The notes under the pieces: model-generated
Seen by the model: only the letters and a program-made list of their open reading frames with translations
Databases searched by the model: none
Told to the model about the DNA's origin: nothing
Shown: one piece after another, positions 50,020-60,140 of the stretch
How the letters are laid out: each line of letters opens with the position of its first letter
Numbering within the stretch: the first letter of the stretch is position 1
Program-made: the position numbers and the translations under genes
Assembly: GCA_007570785.1 (NCBI GenBank)
Contig: ML664175.1
Coordinates: forward strand, 7,608,511 to 7,672,510
DNA: 64,000 nt
Direction: 5' to 3'
Source of the DNA: Antilocapra americana
Taxonomy: Eukaryota > Chordata > Mammalia > Artiodactyla > Antilocapridae

Positions 50020-50140
50020 CTAGCAGGATATGCCTGATATAGTGAACAGGATATGCCTGCTCAGTGAACAACTGTTCACTTTTCTGATGTCATTTGTTTA
50101 ATATTAAACAACTGTTTAATTTTCTGATATCAGTTTTTTT
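50020..50140. repeat. Local direct duplications next to an L1
   Basis: AGGATATGCCTG occurs twice (about 50023 and 50048). An approximately 33-bp block beginning AACAACTGTT at about 50067 recurs in altered form from about 50107. The second copy borders the L1 poly(T). Confidence 0.65.
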
Positions 50141-50366
50141 AAATTTTATTTACTTTATTGTGTTGGTTTTGCCATACAATGACATGAATCTGCCATGGGT
50201 ATACATATGCCCCCCTCCCTCCTCCCTCCCGATTCCCTCCCCATGGGACATCTCGGTGCACCAGCCCCGAGCATCAACCCTGCGCTGGCGATTAATTTCA
50301 CATATGATAATTAACATGTTTCAATGCCATTCTCCCATATCATCCCACCCTTGCCCTCTTCCACAG
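50133..50366 (-). mobile_element. L1 3' end (antisense), left arm beside the assembly gap
   Basis: T-rich start followed by the ruminant L1 3'UTR, nearly identical in order to 17800-18047, until CCCTCTTCCACAG meets the run of N. TGATATCA at 50125-50132 is repeated at 50792-50799 beyond the gap, so both sides belong to one insertion. Confidence 0.88.
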
Positions 50367-50766
50367 NNNNNNNNNNNNNNNNNNNNNNNNNNNNNNNNNN
50401 NNNNNNNNNNNNNNNNNNNNNNNNNNNNNNNNNNNNNNNNNNNNNNNNNNNNNNNNNNNNNNNNNNNNNNNNNNNNNNNNNNNNNNNNNNNNNNNNNNNN
50501 NNNNNNNNNNNNNNNNNNNNNNNNNNNNNNNNNNNNNNNNNNNNNNNNNNNNNNNNNNNNNNNNNNNNNNNNNNNNNNNNNNNNNNNNNNNNNNNNNNNN
50601 NNNNNNNNNNNNNNNNNNNNNNNNNNNNNNNNNNNNNNNNNNNNNNNNNNNNNNNNNNNNNNNNNNNNNNNNNNNNNNNNNNNNNNNNNNNNNNNNNNNN
50701 NNNNNNNNNNNNNNNNNNNNNNNNNNNNNNNNNNNNNNNNNNNNNNNNNNNNNNNNNNNNNNNNNN
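50367..50766. other. Assembly gap, 400 N
   Basis: Exactly 400 N. The round length suggests an estimate or placeholder. Open frames running across it are artefacts. Confidence 0.99.
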
Positions 50767-50791
50767 ACGTAAACCAAAGCAGGATCCTCTA
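50767..50791 (+). mobile_element. L1 ORF2 fragment in sense, right arm beyond the gap
   Basis: AACCAAAGCAGGATCCTCTA matches sense L1 ORF2 at 19276-19295, while the left arm at 50133-50366 is antisense. The unit is therefore another L1 with a 5' inversion whose junction is hidden in the gap. Confidence 0.75.
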
Positions 50792-50856
50792 TGATATCAT
50801 TTTTAAACTAAGTAAAAAGTCATTAGGATGGAAATTAATTTCAATAGCATAAGAAA

Positions 50857-51150
50857 GGAGAAAGCAGCGGCAACCCACTCCATCACTGTTGCCTGGAAAA
50901 TCCCATGGACGGAGGAGCCTGATAGGCTGCAAGATCCCATGCACAGAGGAGCCTGGCAGGCTACAGTCCAGGGGATCACAGAGAGTTGGACATGACTTAG
51001 TGACTGCTGCTGCTGCTGCTAAGTTGCTTCAGTTGTGTCCGACTCTTTGCGACCCCATGGACTGCAGCCTACCAAGCTCCGCCACCCATGGGATTTTCCA
51101 GACAAGAGTACTGGAGTGGGTTGCCATTGCCTTCTCTGAGCAGCAGCAGC
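50857..51150. mobile_element. BovA-type SINE pair in opposite orientation
   Basis: Bases 50857-51000 are sense SINE 3' sequence (GGCAACCCACTCCATCACTG to GGACATGACTTAGTGACTGC, with an internal partial repeat of the GAGGAGCCTG segment). A (CTG)n stretch follows, then an antisense BovA unit at about 51019-51138 and (CAG)n. AGCATAAGAAA at 50846-50856 and 51151-51161 brackets the whole, indicating one insertion of an inverted dimer. The halves could form a long hairpin in RNA. Confidence 0.85.
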
Positions 51151-51564
51151 AGCATAAGAAAACATAAACACCTCCCTTGGATAAACCCCAAATTTAAGTA
51201 ATTTTCCAGTTGTTATGTGTATAAAAGCAAGCCAAATACTTGCTGAGCTATTATCTCACCCACAAAATAAAAATAGGCAAATAGTAATTATATAAGAAGA
51301 GATTTTGTCATTCTCAATCTATGTCATTGTAATAGGAGAATTTGATAGAAAGACTGTTACAATGATAATGGAATACAGTAAACTACATTTGTCTTGACTT
51401 ATTTTTGTGAGTGGTAATTTGCTAAACAACTTTCAAATATTATTTACTTCTCATAAGTGCAAATGTGAATAGAATTTGAAAACAGGTTGCTTGATTCCAG
51501 AGCTTAAGCTATTATTATAGTGGTGCTCCGCTGTAGCAATTTTGTGTGTATGATATTGGCCGTC
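51151..51564. other. Unassigned DNA
   Basis: Nothing supportable. Confidence 0.5.
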
Positions 51565-51670
51565 ATTTGTTAAACATCTGTCATGTGCCAGGCTCTCTGC
51601 TGTGAACTTTATATACGTGATCTCTCTTGAGCCTCATTGCTGGGTAGGTTTGTATTATTATCTCTGTTTG
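51565..51670 (+). repeat. MIR SINE
   Basis: GTTAAACATCTGTCATGTGC then CAGGCTCTCTGCTGTGAACT and 'tgggtaggtttgtattattatc' match the middle of MIR. Confidence 0.7.
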
Positions 51671-51750
51671 TTAGGTATACTCTGTGTAGTTGCATTAGAA
51701 GTTTGGAATTGATTATCACAAATAGGGGAAATCACTAATGCTTAAATATT

Positions 51751-52030
51751 TTAATTACTTTTATTGAATTATAGTAGCTTTACAATGTTTTATTAGTTTC
51801 TACTATAAAGCAAAGTGAATCAGTTATGTATACACATATATCCCCTCTTTTTTTGGATTTCCTTATCATTTAAGTCACCACAGAGCACTGAGCAGAGTTC
51901 CCTGAGCTGTATGATAGGTTCTCATTACTTACCTATTTTATACATAGTATTCATAGTATATACAATGGCCAGGACATGGAAGCAACCTAAATGTCCATCA
52001 GCAGAAGAATGGAAAAAGAAGATATGGTAC
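51751..52030 (-). mobile_element. Short L1 insertion with inverted 5' arm
   Basis: Bases 51751 to about 51958 are antisense L1 3'UTR (older type, AAAGCAAAGTGAATCAGTTA and CACAGAGCACTGAGCAGAGT). From about 51959 to 52030 the sequence is sense ORF2, with a frame reading ARTWKQPKCPSAEEWKKKIW. TAATGCTTAAATATT at 51736-51750 and TAACGCTTAAAAATT at 52031-52045 (two mismatches) are the likely target duplication. This is again a twin-priming product, older than the one at 17775. Confidence 0.82.
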
Positions 52031-52045
52031 TAACGCTTAAAAATT

Positions 52046-53375
52046 CTTAAATATTATTTTTCTAAATGGGAACTTTTATCAGGAAGCAGTGCATGTCTTC
52101 TCTCTTACACTGTTGCAGTTTGCAAACTCTCTACTGACAGGGCATGTGTTTACAAAATACTCAGTAAAGCTACATTAAAGGTCAAGACTGTTACTGATTT
52201 GAAAGATTGTTTTGACTAAATTATATTAAAACATCATCACTAGTAATCTTAGTAATATCTTCACCCAAAAATAAAGAAAATATCGGGGACATCCCACCGG
52301 TTACTGTGAGTACTGGTCACCTGTTCTCTACATCGAGAAACTCATTTTCTTTGTTCCATGGATCAATGTCTGGATTGCGGGCAGAATGTATAAAAGTGGC
52401 TTAGGAAAATTTTTCTTCTCACCCAGAAAGTAAACATTGCCTCAGCACACAAGGGAGAAGTGAGTTGGGAGGATGTGGGTGTTAAGCTTGCCTGTTCAAA
52501 TTCTATTTCGAATTTCTTTTCTTATAAACTGAGCTCTTTGCTGTTACCATTTTTAAAAATTCAATTTATTTTAATAGCTCTTTCAAGAAAAACAGTACCT
52601 TTGTAGCATCAGTTGCCTACTGAATCTTTTGTAACTATTAGGAAAATGAGCTCCATAAGTAGTAACTACTTAAATAGAAGTTATTAGGAAATTTCAAGAG
52701 TATATTAAGGTGGGGAGCTATGTCAACAGAGGCAGATTGAAGGCAGCAATTGAGGCAATTTTTTTTTTTTTTGGAATTTTGGGCAAATAGAAGCAAGATA
52801 ATTAAGAGAAGAATTGAATTATCTAACAAAGAGGTTTTCCGGTCATGAGTCAATATTAGTTGTAGTAAAGTGCTGATCAGACTATTTGCAGATGAATTTT
52901 TCAGTGTCATTCACTGCTTTGTTGTGGCCTCTGTATTTTTTGATGCCACTAGATATATATTTCCATGTGTATGTAATAAAACACACATTTAATACATATG
53001 TATGTATTATACATAGTTTAAAACATGTTTTGAAAAGGATACTATTGCTAAGGTAGACATGATTTAGATAATTTGGGAAAATCATAAAAATATGATAGCA
53101 TTTCAAATAAATAGTCTTTTTAGCTAATGCTTTTGCATTTGTAAGAAGCCTTAGGGGCCAGAACTCCACAGAATTTTATGAAAATGTCTTAATGTGGCAG
53201 TGCCTCACTCCTTAGGGTTATAATGTAATATTTAAGTACAGTGAGGTCAAAGATTCTGTATTCTGGTCTGTGCAGGTGGCAAAAATTACTGTTTATGAAT
53301 ATATATTTATATAGTGATTACGACAGATAATTAACTGTATGAATGATTAATAATGTTACTTCCTGCTATAGGTTT
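52046..53375. other. Unassigned DNA
   Basis: AT-rich; a T run at about 52759-52773. No gene is supported. Confidence 0.5.
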
Positions 53376-53680
53376 AATGTCTGTGTCCTCCCAGAATTCA
53401 TGAGTTGAACCTTATCCCCAGTGTGAGTACTTTGGGATGTGTGGACTTTGGGAAGGGATTAGGTCATGAAAGCAGATAGTTGTCTTTATAAAAGAGACCC
53501 CTAAAGGGAACCCTCACCGTGTGAAGTTACAGCAGAGTAAAAGGCTGTCCATGAGTTAAAGTTCTACCAGCTTGCTTATCTTGGACTTCTCAGCCTCTGG
53601 AACTATAAGAGAGAAACTTTGGCTTATAAGCCACCCAGTCTGTGGCGTGGTGTTACAGTAGCCCAGGCTTACTGAGTGGG
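53376..53680 (+). repeat. MaLR (MLT1/MST-type) solo LTR
   Basis: CCAGAATTCATGAGTTGAAC, GGAAGGGATTAGGTCATGAA, TCTTTATAAAAGAGACCCCT, TTGGACTTCTCAGCCTCTGG and GCCACCCAGTCTGTGGCGTG occur in LTR order from the 5' to the 3' end. These LTRs belong to non-autonomous ERVL-related elements fixed early in placental mammals. It has no coding sequence. Confidence 0.8.
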
Positions 53681-54981
53681 CGCTTGGCAGTGATCAGCTG
53701 CTACACAGTAGGTGACAGAGCTGAGACTCCTACCCAAGACCTGCTAACTTGGAAACTGTACCTTCTACAAAAGTTTATTTGAATAGCAGGCAATACAGAA
53801 ACACAAATCTTCAAATAGCACTAAAAGTACACCACGATAAGAAAATTTCCCAAGCCTGTAATTCTAGTCACCCATTGCTAAGATTACCCATTTACTAATG
53901 ATATTCTATTTCTGCAGGCATTTTAATGTATGTCACTATGTGTGTGAAAACACATCATATATGCTATCCTGCAGTTTAAACTTTATGTAGCAGAGAGTTT
54001 CTACCACAATAACAAATATAGCCACCTCATATAGTGTAGAAGGTATCATATCATACATATGATATTATGTATCATAATATTCTTGAGGGACATTTAGGTT
54101 GCTTCCAGTATTGTTTTATTACCAGCAGTGCTACAAAGACTATTATTTTTATATATACCACTTAATAATTTTGTGTCCCTTATAGTGGAATTTAATTTTG
54201 CTTTTTGACATAATGTTAGAATATTTAAAACATTTACATTTATTGATAAGCTGGCTTAGTTCTATCATGTTTTTCATTTTTACATTTTCTCTTTATGACC
54301 TGTGATTTCTTTCTGTTTGTAGTCTGTATTTCTCTAGTAATCAGTAAAGTTTATCTTTTTATCTATAATTAGTTTTCTAGAATTTGTGACAGTATTTTAT
54401 GTATTTCCTATCATAAACAATGATAGAATTAGCTTAGTACACATGAGTTTAGTCCTTTAATTTTCTCAACCACCCAGGTGTGATTTTATTACTTATTTCT
54501 TTTAGATATTAACTTTTGAACTTAGATGTAAATGCTATCCTGGCCCATGACATATAAATGATTTCAGCCAGCTTGAACCACTTTACACCTCAGTTTTCTC
54601 TTACCACAATTTTTGTCAGTTACATCATTTTTGCCTCATCTGGACTTATATTTGTATTTCTTTCTGTAGTTGTGGTATTAATACTCATTGTGTAACAGGT
54701 AAAATGACTCAGTGTTCCCTCCTGCTCCTTTTGCTATAGTTTCTCCATTCACCTCTCAATTGAGATTCACCTACTGTTTCCATGAAGGGCTCTTAAAACT
54801 GTATTCTAAATTCTCAGTATTCAAGAAGAGTGTATTGCCTTTATCATTGAACAATAATTTGACTGATTTATTAATTAGAACTCAATGCAGGAAACAAAAG
54901 CCATTTTAAGTAGCTTTCAGAAATATCTTGCAGAGGAGGCAAAAACTGCAAATGCTGAATTAAATCCATAAACCTAGAGCT
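53681..54981. other. Unassigned DNA, possible MIR tail and old L1 trace
   Basis: About 53695-53770 resembles a MIR tail (GTGACAGAGCTGAGACTCCT). About 53900-54200 has phrases of an antisense old L1 3'UTR. Both are too weak to bound. Confidence 0.35.
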
Positions 54982-54996
54982 GCAATTTAGAGCTTA

Positions 54997-55178
54997 AGTT
55001 CAGTTCAGTCACTCAGTCGTGTCTAACTCTTTGCGGCTCCATGGACTGCAGCACATCAGGCTTCCCTGTCCATCACCAACTGTCGGAGCTTGCTCAGACT
55101 CGTGTCCATCTGGTCAGTGATGCCATCCAGCCATCTCATCCTCTGCTGTCCCCATCTCCTCCTGCTTCAATTTAGAAG
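54997..55178 (-). mobile_element. BovB LINE 3' end, 5'-truncated
   Basis: Antisense BovB terminus starting AGTTCAGTTCAGTCACTCAG, then TCCATGGACTGCAGCACATC-type and TGATGCCATCCAGCCATCTC. The perfect 15-bp duplication GCAATTTAGAGCTTA lies at 54982-54996 and 55179-55193. BovB is an RTE-clade LINE that entered ruminants horizontally and supplies the 3' tail and mobility for Bov-tA. Only the 3' end is present. Confidence 0.94.
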
Positions 55179-55193
55179 GCAATTTAGAGCTTA

Positions 55194-55789
55194 GGAAGCT
55201 GGAATTAAGTTGCCACTACTGCTGATAACATCATACCTGTCTTAGAAACCTAAAGAATAAAAAAATGAAACATTGCAGCAGAAAAACTGTTACCTTGCTT
55301 GCTAAAAAGAGATAGAAAATGAATTCAGCAGTTCTTCCCTCTAAATCTCACTGGCATTCATTTGACTGGTGGATCCTAATTTGAAATAATAGACATATCT
55401 GCATGAGAGTCTGGGGAGTGGAGTTTTTACCTTCCCTTATCTACTGTCCTGGAATATACACTAAATGGAAAATGGTATGAAAATCAAATTAACCAGCTCA
55501 TAGTACCCCATTACCTGGGTTAAAATATTTGTGTCTGTTTTCTTTTCTTGAGGAACTTATAAGTAATTCTATATTCTGTTGTAAAGGAATTTAAGTATAA
55601 CTTCTCTCCCATCTTTGCCTACTTACTCCATGTATTCTTTATGTTTAAGGTTCGGTAATATTAAGATATACTTCTAAATTTATTACTTCTGAGTTGTCTT
55701 TATTCTGGAAAATAATGTATATTCAACATATTTTTAAACAGTATTTATGGAATATTATATCTTACAATACATTATAATTATTATTACTA
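55194..55789. other. Unassigned AT-rich DNA
   Basis: Nothing supportable. Confidence 0.5.
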
Positions 55790-56210
55790 CAGCTGTTCCC
55801 CCTTATTTGTGGTTTTACTTTCCATAGTTTCAGCTACCAGCAGTCAACCATGGTCCAGAAATGTTAAATGAAAAATTCAAGAAATAACCAATTTGAAAAT
55901 TTTAAATTATGCACTGTTCTGAGTAGCATGATGAAATCTTGTGCTTTGCCACTCCATCCCACTGGGGTCCCTCACTGTGGGGATACCTGTTCCTGATACC
56001 CAGCCACGGATGTCATCATGGCTTAAGGATCACCTGAAGTCGATGGACCCCTTCTGACATGTCGGAAGGTCACAGTAGCCTATGACTGTGTCATTCTCCT
56101 TTCTTCATCTCATCACATAGGCGTTTTATCTCCTCAAAGATATTATTGGTTACAAAGAATTATTGGCTCTATTACTCACTGTGGCTTATGTAATTTTGAC
56201 CATTGTGGCT
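55790..56210 (+). mobile_element. Tigger-like DNA transposon, 5' part
   Basis: CAGCTGTTCCCCCTTATTTG, 'tttactttccatagtttcagctaccagcagtcaacc', then TTAAATTATGCACTGTTCTG and AGCATGATGAAATCTTGTGC follow the 5' region of a pogo/Tigger element. No right-hand inverted repeat is recognised, so the right end is an estimate. It is old and non-coding. Confidence 0.6.
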
Positions 56211-56819
56211 TATTAGCTGCATCTGAGAGCTGTAGCTGTAGGGCAGCATTCTGTTTCCTTTTGTACCTTATTCAACCTTCACTTCATTTGGCAGCCCTTT
56301 CTCATATGCTGTGGTTTGAATTAGAAACGTCTCCTGGTTTTACCTAATAGCAAATTTGCTTCTCTCTCTCTGTCTCATTAATGTGAAATGAAAAGGGAAA
56401 GGAGGCAGTGTTGTTTATCTGTTTTCAAAATAGAAACCTAAGCAACTTAAAGCTCATACTCTAAATTACTCTGCTATACTACTACATTACATCCTCCGTG
56501 CCCCACTACTATTTCTCTAAATAACCTATTATCTTAGGTTCATGATAATTATAACTGGGGCTTCAGATATTTACAAAGTTGTTTTATTCTTCTACTTTGT
56601 GAATGCTAAGTGAAGTGATATTTAATATTTAATATGTGACAAATGAGAAAAAAGTTAAAGTTTTGGTCTTTTAGAAACAACCATTTTTGGAAAAGTTCTG
56701 GTCAGAGTCTTCACATATCTCCTTAGGAATCAGAAATTCAGCCTCACTCACTAGTGGTAAGTAATGACCACATGGTATGCTTGCCGTGATATCCACACTT
56801 CATGACTTTCTTCTCTACA
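56211..56819. other. Unassigned DNA
   Basis: Nothing supportable. Confidence 0.5.
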
Positions 56820-56936
56820 TGTGTGCGTGCTTAGTTGCTAAGTCATGTCCAGCTATTGCTACCCCAAGGACTACCACCCACCAGGCTCCTCTGTCCATGG
56901 GATTCTCAAGCAGAAGTACTGGAGTGGATTGCCATT
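56820..56936 (-). mobile_element. Truncated Bov-tA/BovA SINE
   Basis: Antisense, about 117 bp, from GTGTGCGTGCTTAGTTGCTA to TACTGGAGTGGATTGCCATT. CATGTG occurs on both sides. Confidence 0.88.
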
Positions 56937-57600
56937 CATGTGAGTAGATAAGACACTAGTTTCCTACCATACTTGCACATGTTGACATCTCCTCATTGAG
57001 GAAGCAATGCCTTGGTTTCAAAGGCTTACCTTTTTTGCATTTTCCTTACAGCCCATCACTTTCCACCATTTAATCATCTTTCTCTTCCCCTTGTCCACGT
57101 CTGTCTTAGACGTTTCCATGTGTGTTGAGTCAGCTGTCAGTCTTACTGCTTTTCAGTGCTTCCTCCTGTCCACCTACCAAAAAAACTGCACTCTTATCCT
57201 CTGGCCATTTAATCAGCTCTCCCACTTTTATTTTACTTTTACAAATAAACCAGTTGAAGAGCTAATCTATCGGTGTCTACCATTATCTCCATTTTAATGA
57301 TAAGGAAACCAAGGCAAGGAAGAGGTCAAGTGATCTACTCTTATCTCAATTATAAGGCCTCAAGGGAATTTCATCTTCCTGTGAAGACTTTTCCATTTAC
57401 TTGTATGGTATTGATTCCTAAATGTGCATATCTGGACTTGATTTCTGATTCTCACTTAGGGCTCCTTTATTATTAATGAATTAAAAATGAGTACCTTACA
57501 CAAATGAAAATGATATTTAAAACTACATTAATTTTTCTTCACACTTGTCATACAGTATACACACATGCATACTCTAGCAGCTATAGTACTGCTTACATGT
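56937..57600. other. Unassigned DNA with a weak MIR-like patch
   Basis: About 57275-57360 (CCATTTTAATGATAAGGAAA) resembles MIR. The open frame at 57007-57297 shows no domain and no splice context. Confidence 0.4.
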
Positions 57601-57613
57601 TTCCTAAATGTTA

Positions 57614-57831
57614 GTTGTTGTTGTATTGTTTAGTTGCTAAGTCATATCCAACTCTTTTCTGACTCCATGAACTGTAGCCCACGAGGCTCCTCCATCCATG
57701 GGATTTTCCAGGCAAGAATACTGGAGTGGGTTTTTAGTTCCTTCTCCAGGGAATCTTTGTCACCTAGGATTCTGACCTGCATCCCCTGCATTAGCAGGCA
57801 GATTCTTTACCACTGAGCCACCAGGGAAGCC
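57614..57831 (-). mobile_element. Bov-tA SINE
   Basis: Full antisense copy from GTTGTTGTATTGTTTAGTTG to GAGCCACCAGGGAAGCC. TTCCTAAATGTTA at 57601-57613 and TTCCTAACTGTTA at 57832-57844 form a 13-bp duplication with one mismatch. Confidence 0.94.
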
Positions 57832-58084
57832 TTCCTAACTGTTAAGATCCTCCTACTCCTGGTAAATTCTTCCATATTTGCTCCCAGAGAGTGTAAATTC
57901 TCTGAGTGATCTTTTAAAATCAGTTGAATAATACAACACCTTGCACTGCTGCTAGCCATCCTGTGTGCATACTCTTCTAAGTCTAATTGTATTTTCATAC
58001 AGCTCTTACAAACATGCATAAACAATTTGTCATGTCACTCTTTTACTCAGAAGTTGCAGTAGTTCTCTATGAATATTGGATAAC

Positions 58085-58550
58085 GTTCTTTAATCATTCA
58101 TTCAACATGTGGTTATTAACCTCTTACAGTGTTTCAGGCACTGGTGTAACTGTTACAAGACACACAAGTTCTCACTGTCATACAGAGAAAAAAATATTTA
58201 ATATATATTTCTAATATATATATAGATATAATGTAATATTTCCAATATTAAAAAGGGAAGTCAGGGATTATCAGATAATGTAAAGTGCTATGGAAAACAA
58301 GATGACAGCATAGCATTTTGGATTGTTTCTCAATGTAACACTTGAATTAATACTTGATTATTGAGACCGAGCCTAGCAAATGGAACAGAGGAGGAGAGGA
58401 GACTAATCCCATAGAGGAATAGAAAGCAGGCTAATGTGGCTCAAATACAATAAACCAAGAGTGAGACTGGTTGAAGATGAGTTTGAAGAAGTAAAGGCTA
58501 GAAAACTGAAGGCCAAGCAGACCTTCCTACAAGGTGTGAACAATATTCTA
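58085..58550 (-). repeat. L2-like remnant, left of the mariner
   Basis: Antisense L2 pattern: AATCATTCATTCAACATGTG, 'cagtgtttcaggcactggtgtaactg', 'gtcagggattatcagataatgtaaagtgctatgg', then 'gagactggttgaagatgagtttgaag'. A (TA)n-rich expansion lies at about 58190-58240. The pattern appears to resume at 60021-60140 beyond the mariner. Confidence 0.6.
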
Positions 58551-58693
58551 TTAGGTTGGTGCAAAAGTAATTTCAGCTTTGCATTGTTGAACTTTGCCAT
58601 GTGATCTTGGAATACATTTTTAATAAATGTGGTTGTTATACATCATTTTAATGTACATTTCTTGCTTTATGTTTTTTTGATAATGAATTACTA

Positions 58694-58912
58694 TGCATGT
58701 GTGGTCACTCAGTCGTGTCCGACTCTTTGCAGCCCCGTGGACTGTAGCCTGCTTGGCTCCTCTGTTCATGGGGTTTTCCAGGCAAGAATACTGGAGTGGG
58801 TTGTCATTTCCTCCACTAGGGGATCTTCTGACCCAGGGATCAATGCTACATCTCCTGTGTCTCCTGCATTCCTGGCAAATTCTTTACCCAAGGAGCCATC
58901 AGGAAAGCCCAG
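58694..58912 (-). mobile_element. Bov-tA SINE inside the mariner 5'UTR
   Basis: Antisense, from TGTGGTCACTCAGTCGTGTC to GAGCCATCAGGAAAGCCC. TGAATTACTA at 58684-58693 and TGAATTATTA at 58913-58922 are the probable duplication. It lies between the left inverted repeat and the transposase start. Confidence 0.93.
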
Positions 58913-58953
58913 TGAATTATTACTTTCTGTTTATTTTATATTTATTTTAGACC

Positions 58954-59930
58954 ATGAAAATAATGTTAGAGAAAAAGCAAATTCAAGCAGTTTTCTTATT
59001 CGAATTCAAAATGGGTCATAAAGTAGCAGAGTCAACTCGCAACATCAACACCACCTTTGGCCCATGAACTGCTAGTGAACAAACATTACAGTGGTAGTCC
59101 AGTAAGTTTTGCAAGAGACAGGAGTTTTGAGGAAGCAGAGCACAGTGGTCAGCCATCAGAGGCTGACAACGACCAACTGAGAGCATCATCAAAGCTGAGC
59201 CTCTTACAACTACATGAAAAGTTGCCCAGGATTTCAAACATCAATCATTCTATGGTCATTGGCATTTGAAGCAAATTGGAAAGGCGAAAAAACTCGACAA
59301 GTGAGTGTCTCATATGAGCTGACAGAAATTTTTAAAAAAAATGTTTTGAAATGTCATCGTCTCTTATTCTATACAACAACACACCATTTCTTAATCAGAT
59401 TGTGATGTACAATGAAAAGTGCATTTTATATGCCAACCAGTGGCAACTAACTCAGTGGTTGCACCAAGAAGAAGCTCCAAAGCATTTGCCCAAAAACAAA
59501 CTTGCACCCAAAAAAGGCTTATGGTCACTGTTTGGTGGTCTGCTGTTGTCTGATCCACTACAGCTTTCTGAATCCTAGTGAAACCATTACAACTGAGAAG
59601 TAGGCTCAGTAAACTGATGAGATGCACTGAAAACTGCAACGCCTGCAACTAGCACTGATCAACAGAAAAGGCCCAGTTCTTCTCCACAACAATGCCTGAC
59701 TGCACGTTGCACAACCAGTGCTTCAAAAATTGAACGAATTGGGTAACAAAGTTTTGCCTCATCTGCCATATTCACCGACCTCTCCTGACAACTTTTTGCA
59801 GGGAAAATGCTTTCACAACCAGAAGAATGCAGAATATGCTTTCCGAGGGCTTGCCAAATCCAGAAGCATGGGTTTTTATGCGGTTGGAATAAACAAACTT
59901 ATTGACAAAAAGGTGTTGATTGTAATGGTT
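58954..59930 (+). pseudogene. Mariner transposase, inactivated
   Basis: The start ATG at 58954 opens KIMLEKKQIQAVFLFEFKMG, the N-terminal helix-turn-helix region, and hits a first TGA at 59065. Homology continues across all three frames. It includes DNDQLRASSKL-type DNA-binding residues near 59165, the middle catalytic region near 59400-59570 (QWLHQEEAPKHLPKNKLAPK), and the C-terminal part (LNELGNKVLPHLPYSPTSPD then NFLQGKCFHNQ) near 59720-59815. The PYSP block, where the third catalytic aspartate of the D,D34D triad should follow, is shortened: PYSPTSPDNF joins directly to the downstream part. Multiple stops and frameshifts confirm loss of function. Confidence 0.88.
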
Positions 59931-60020
59931 CCTATTTTGATTAATAAAGATGTGTTTGAGTCTACTTATAATGATTTAAAATCGAGTCTGAACCATAATT
60001 ACTTTGGCACCAACGTAGTA

Positions 60021-60140
60021 AGTGTAGTGGGACACCCTGAGGGGATTTTAATTAGGGAATCTCACTTACATGCATAGAGATCACTGAAGCTCTGTGTAAG
60101 AGTTAGGAGACTATGCAGTAATCCAGTCTTGGGGCAAGGC
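60021..60140 (-). repeat. L2-like remnant, right of the mariner
   Basis: GTTAGGAGACTATGCAGTAA and TCCAGTCTTGGGGCAAGGCA continue the antisense L2-like pattern broken at 58550, so the mariner appears to sit inside it. Confidence 0.5.

Larger units (their letters stand above)
58551..60018 (+). mobile_element. Mariner DNA transposon (Hsmar1-like), both ends present
   Basis: The left inverted repeat TTAGGTTGGTGCAAAAGTAA starts at 58551, preceded by TA. The right repeat, ACTTTGGCACCAACGTAG, ends at 60018, followed by TA. Without the Bov-tA at 58694-58912 the element is about 1.25 kb, close to the usual 1.3 kb, so it is nearly complete. The transposase is ruined by stops and a deletion, so it is a fossil. 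Mariners of this type are known from ruminants and primates; in primates one became part of SETMAR. Confidence 0.92.

Noticed and set aside
50094..50852. Long frames crossing 50367-50766
   Set aside because: Most codons are N; the rest is L1 3'UTR. They are assembly artefacts.
57007..57297. 96-codon plus-strand frame with a Cys/Phe-rich, secreted-looking sequence
   Set aside because: No clear signal peptide architecture, splice sites or recognised family. AT/T-rich sequence readily gives such frames.
58954..59930. A SETMAR-like functional transposase gene
   Set aside because: The frame has an early TGA at 59065 plus further stops and shifts, a damaged catalytic region, and no SET-domain exons nearby.
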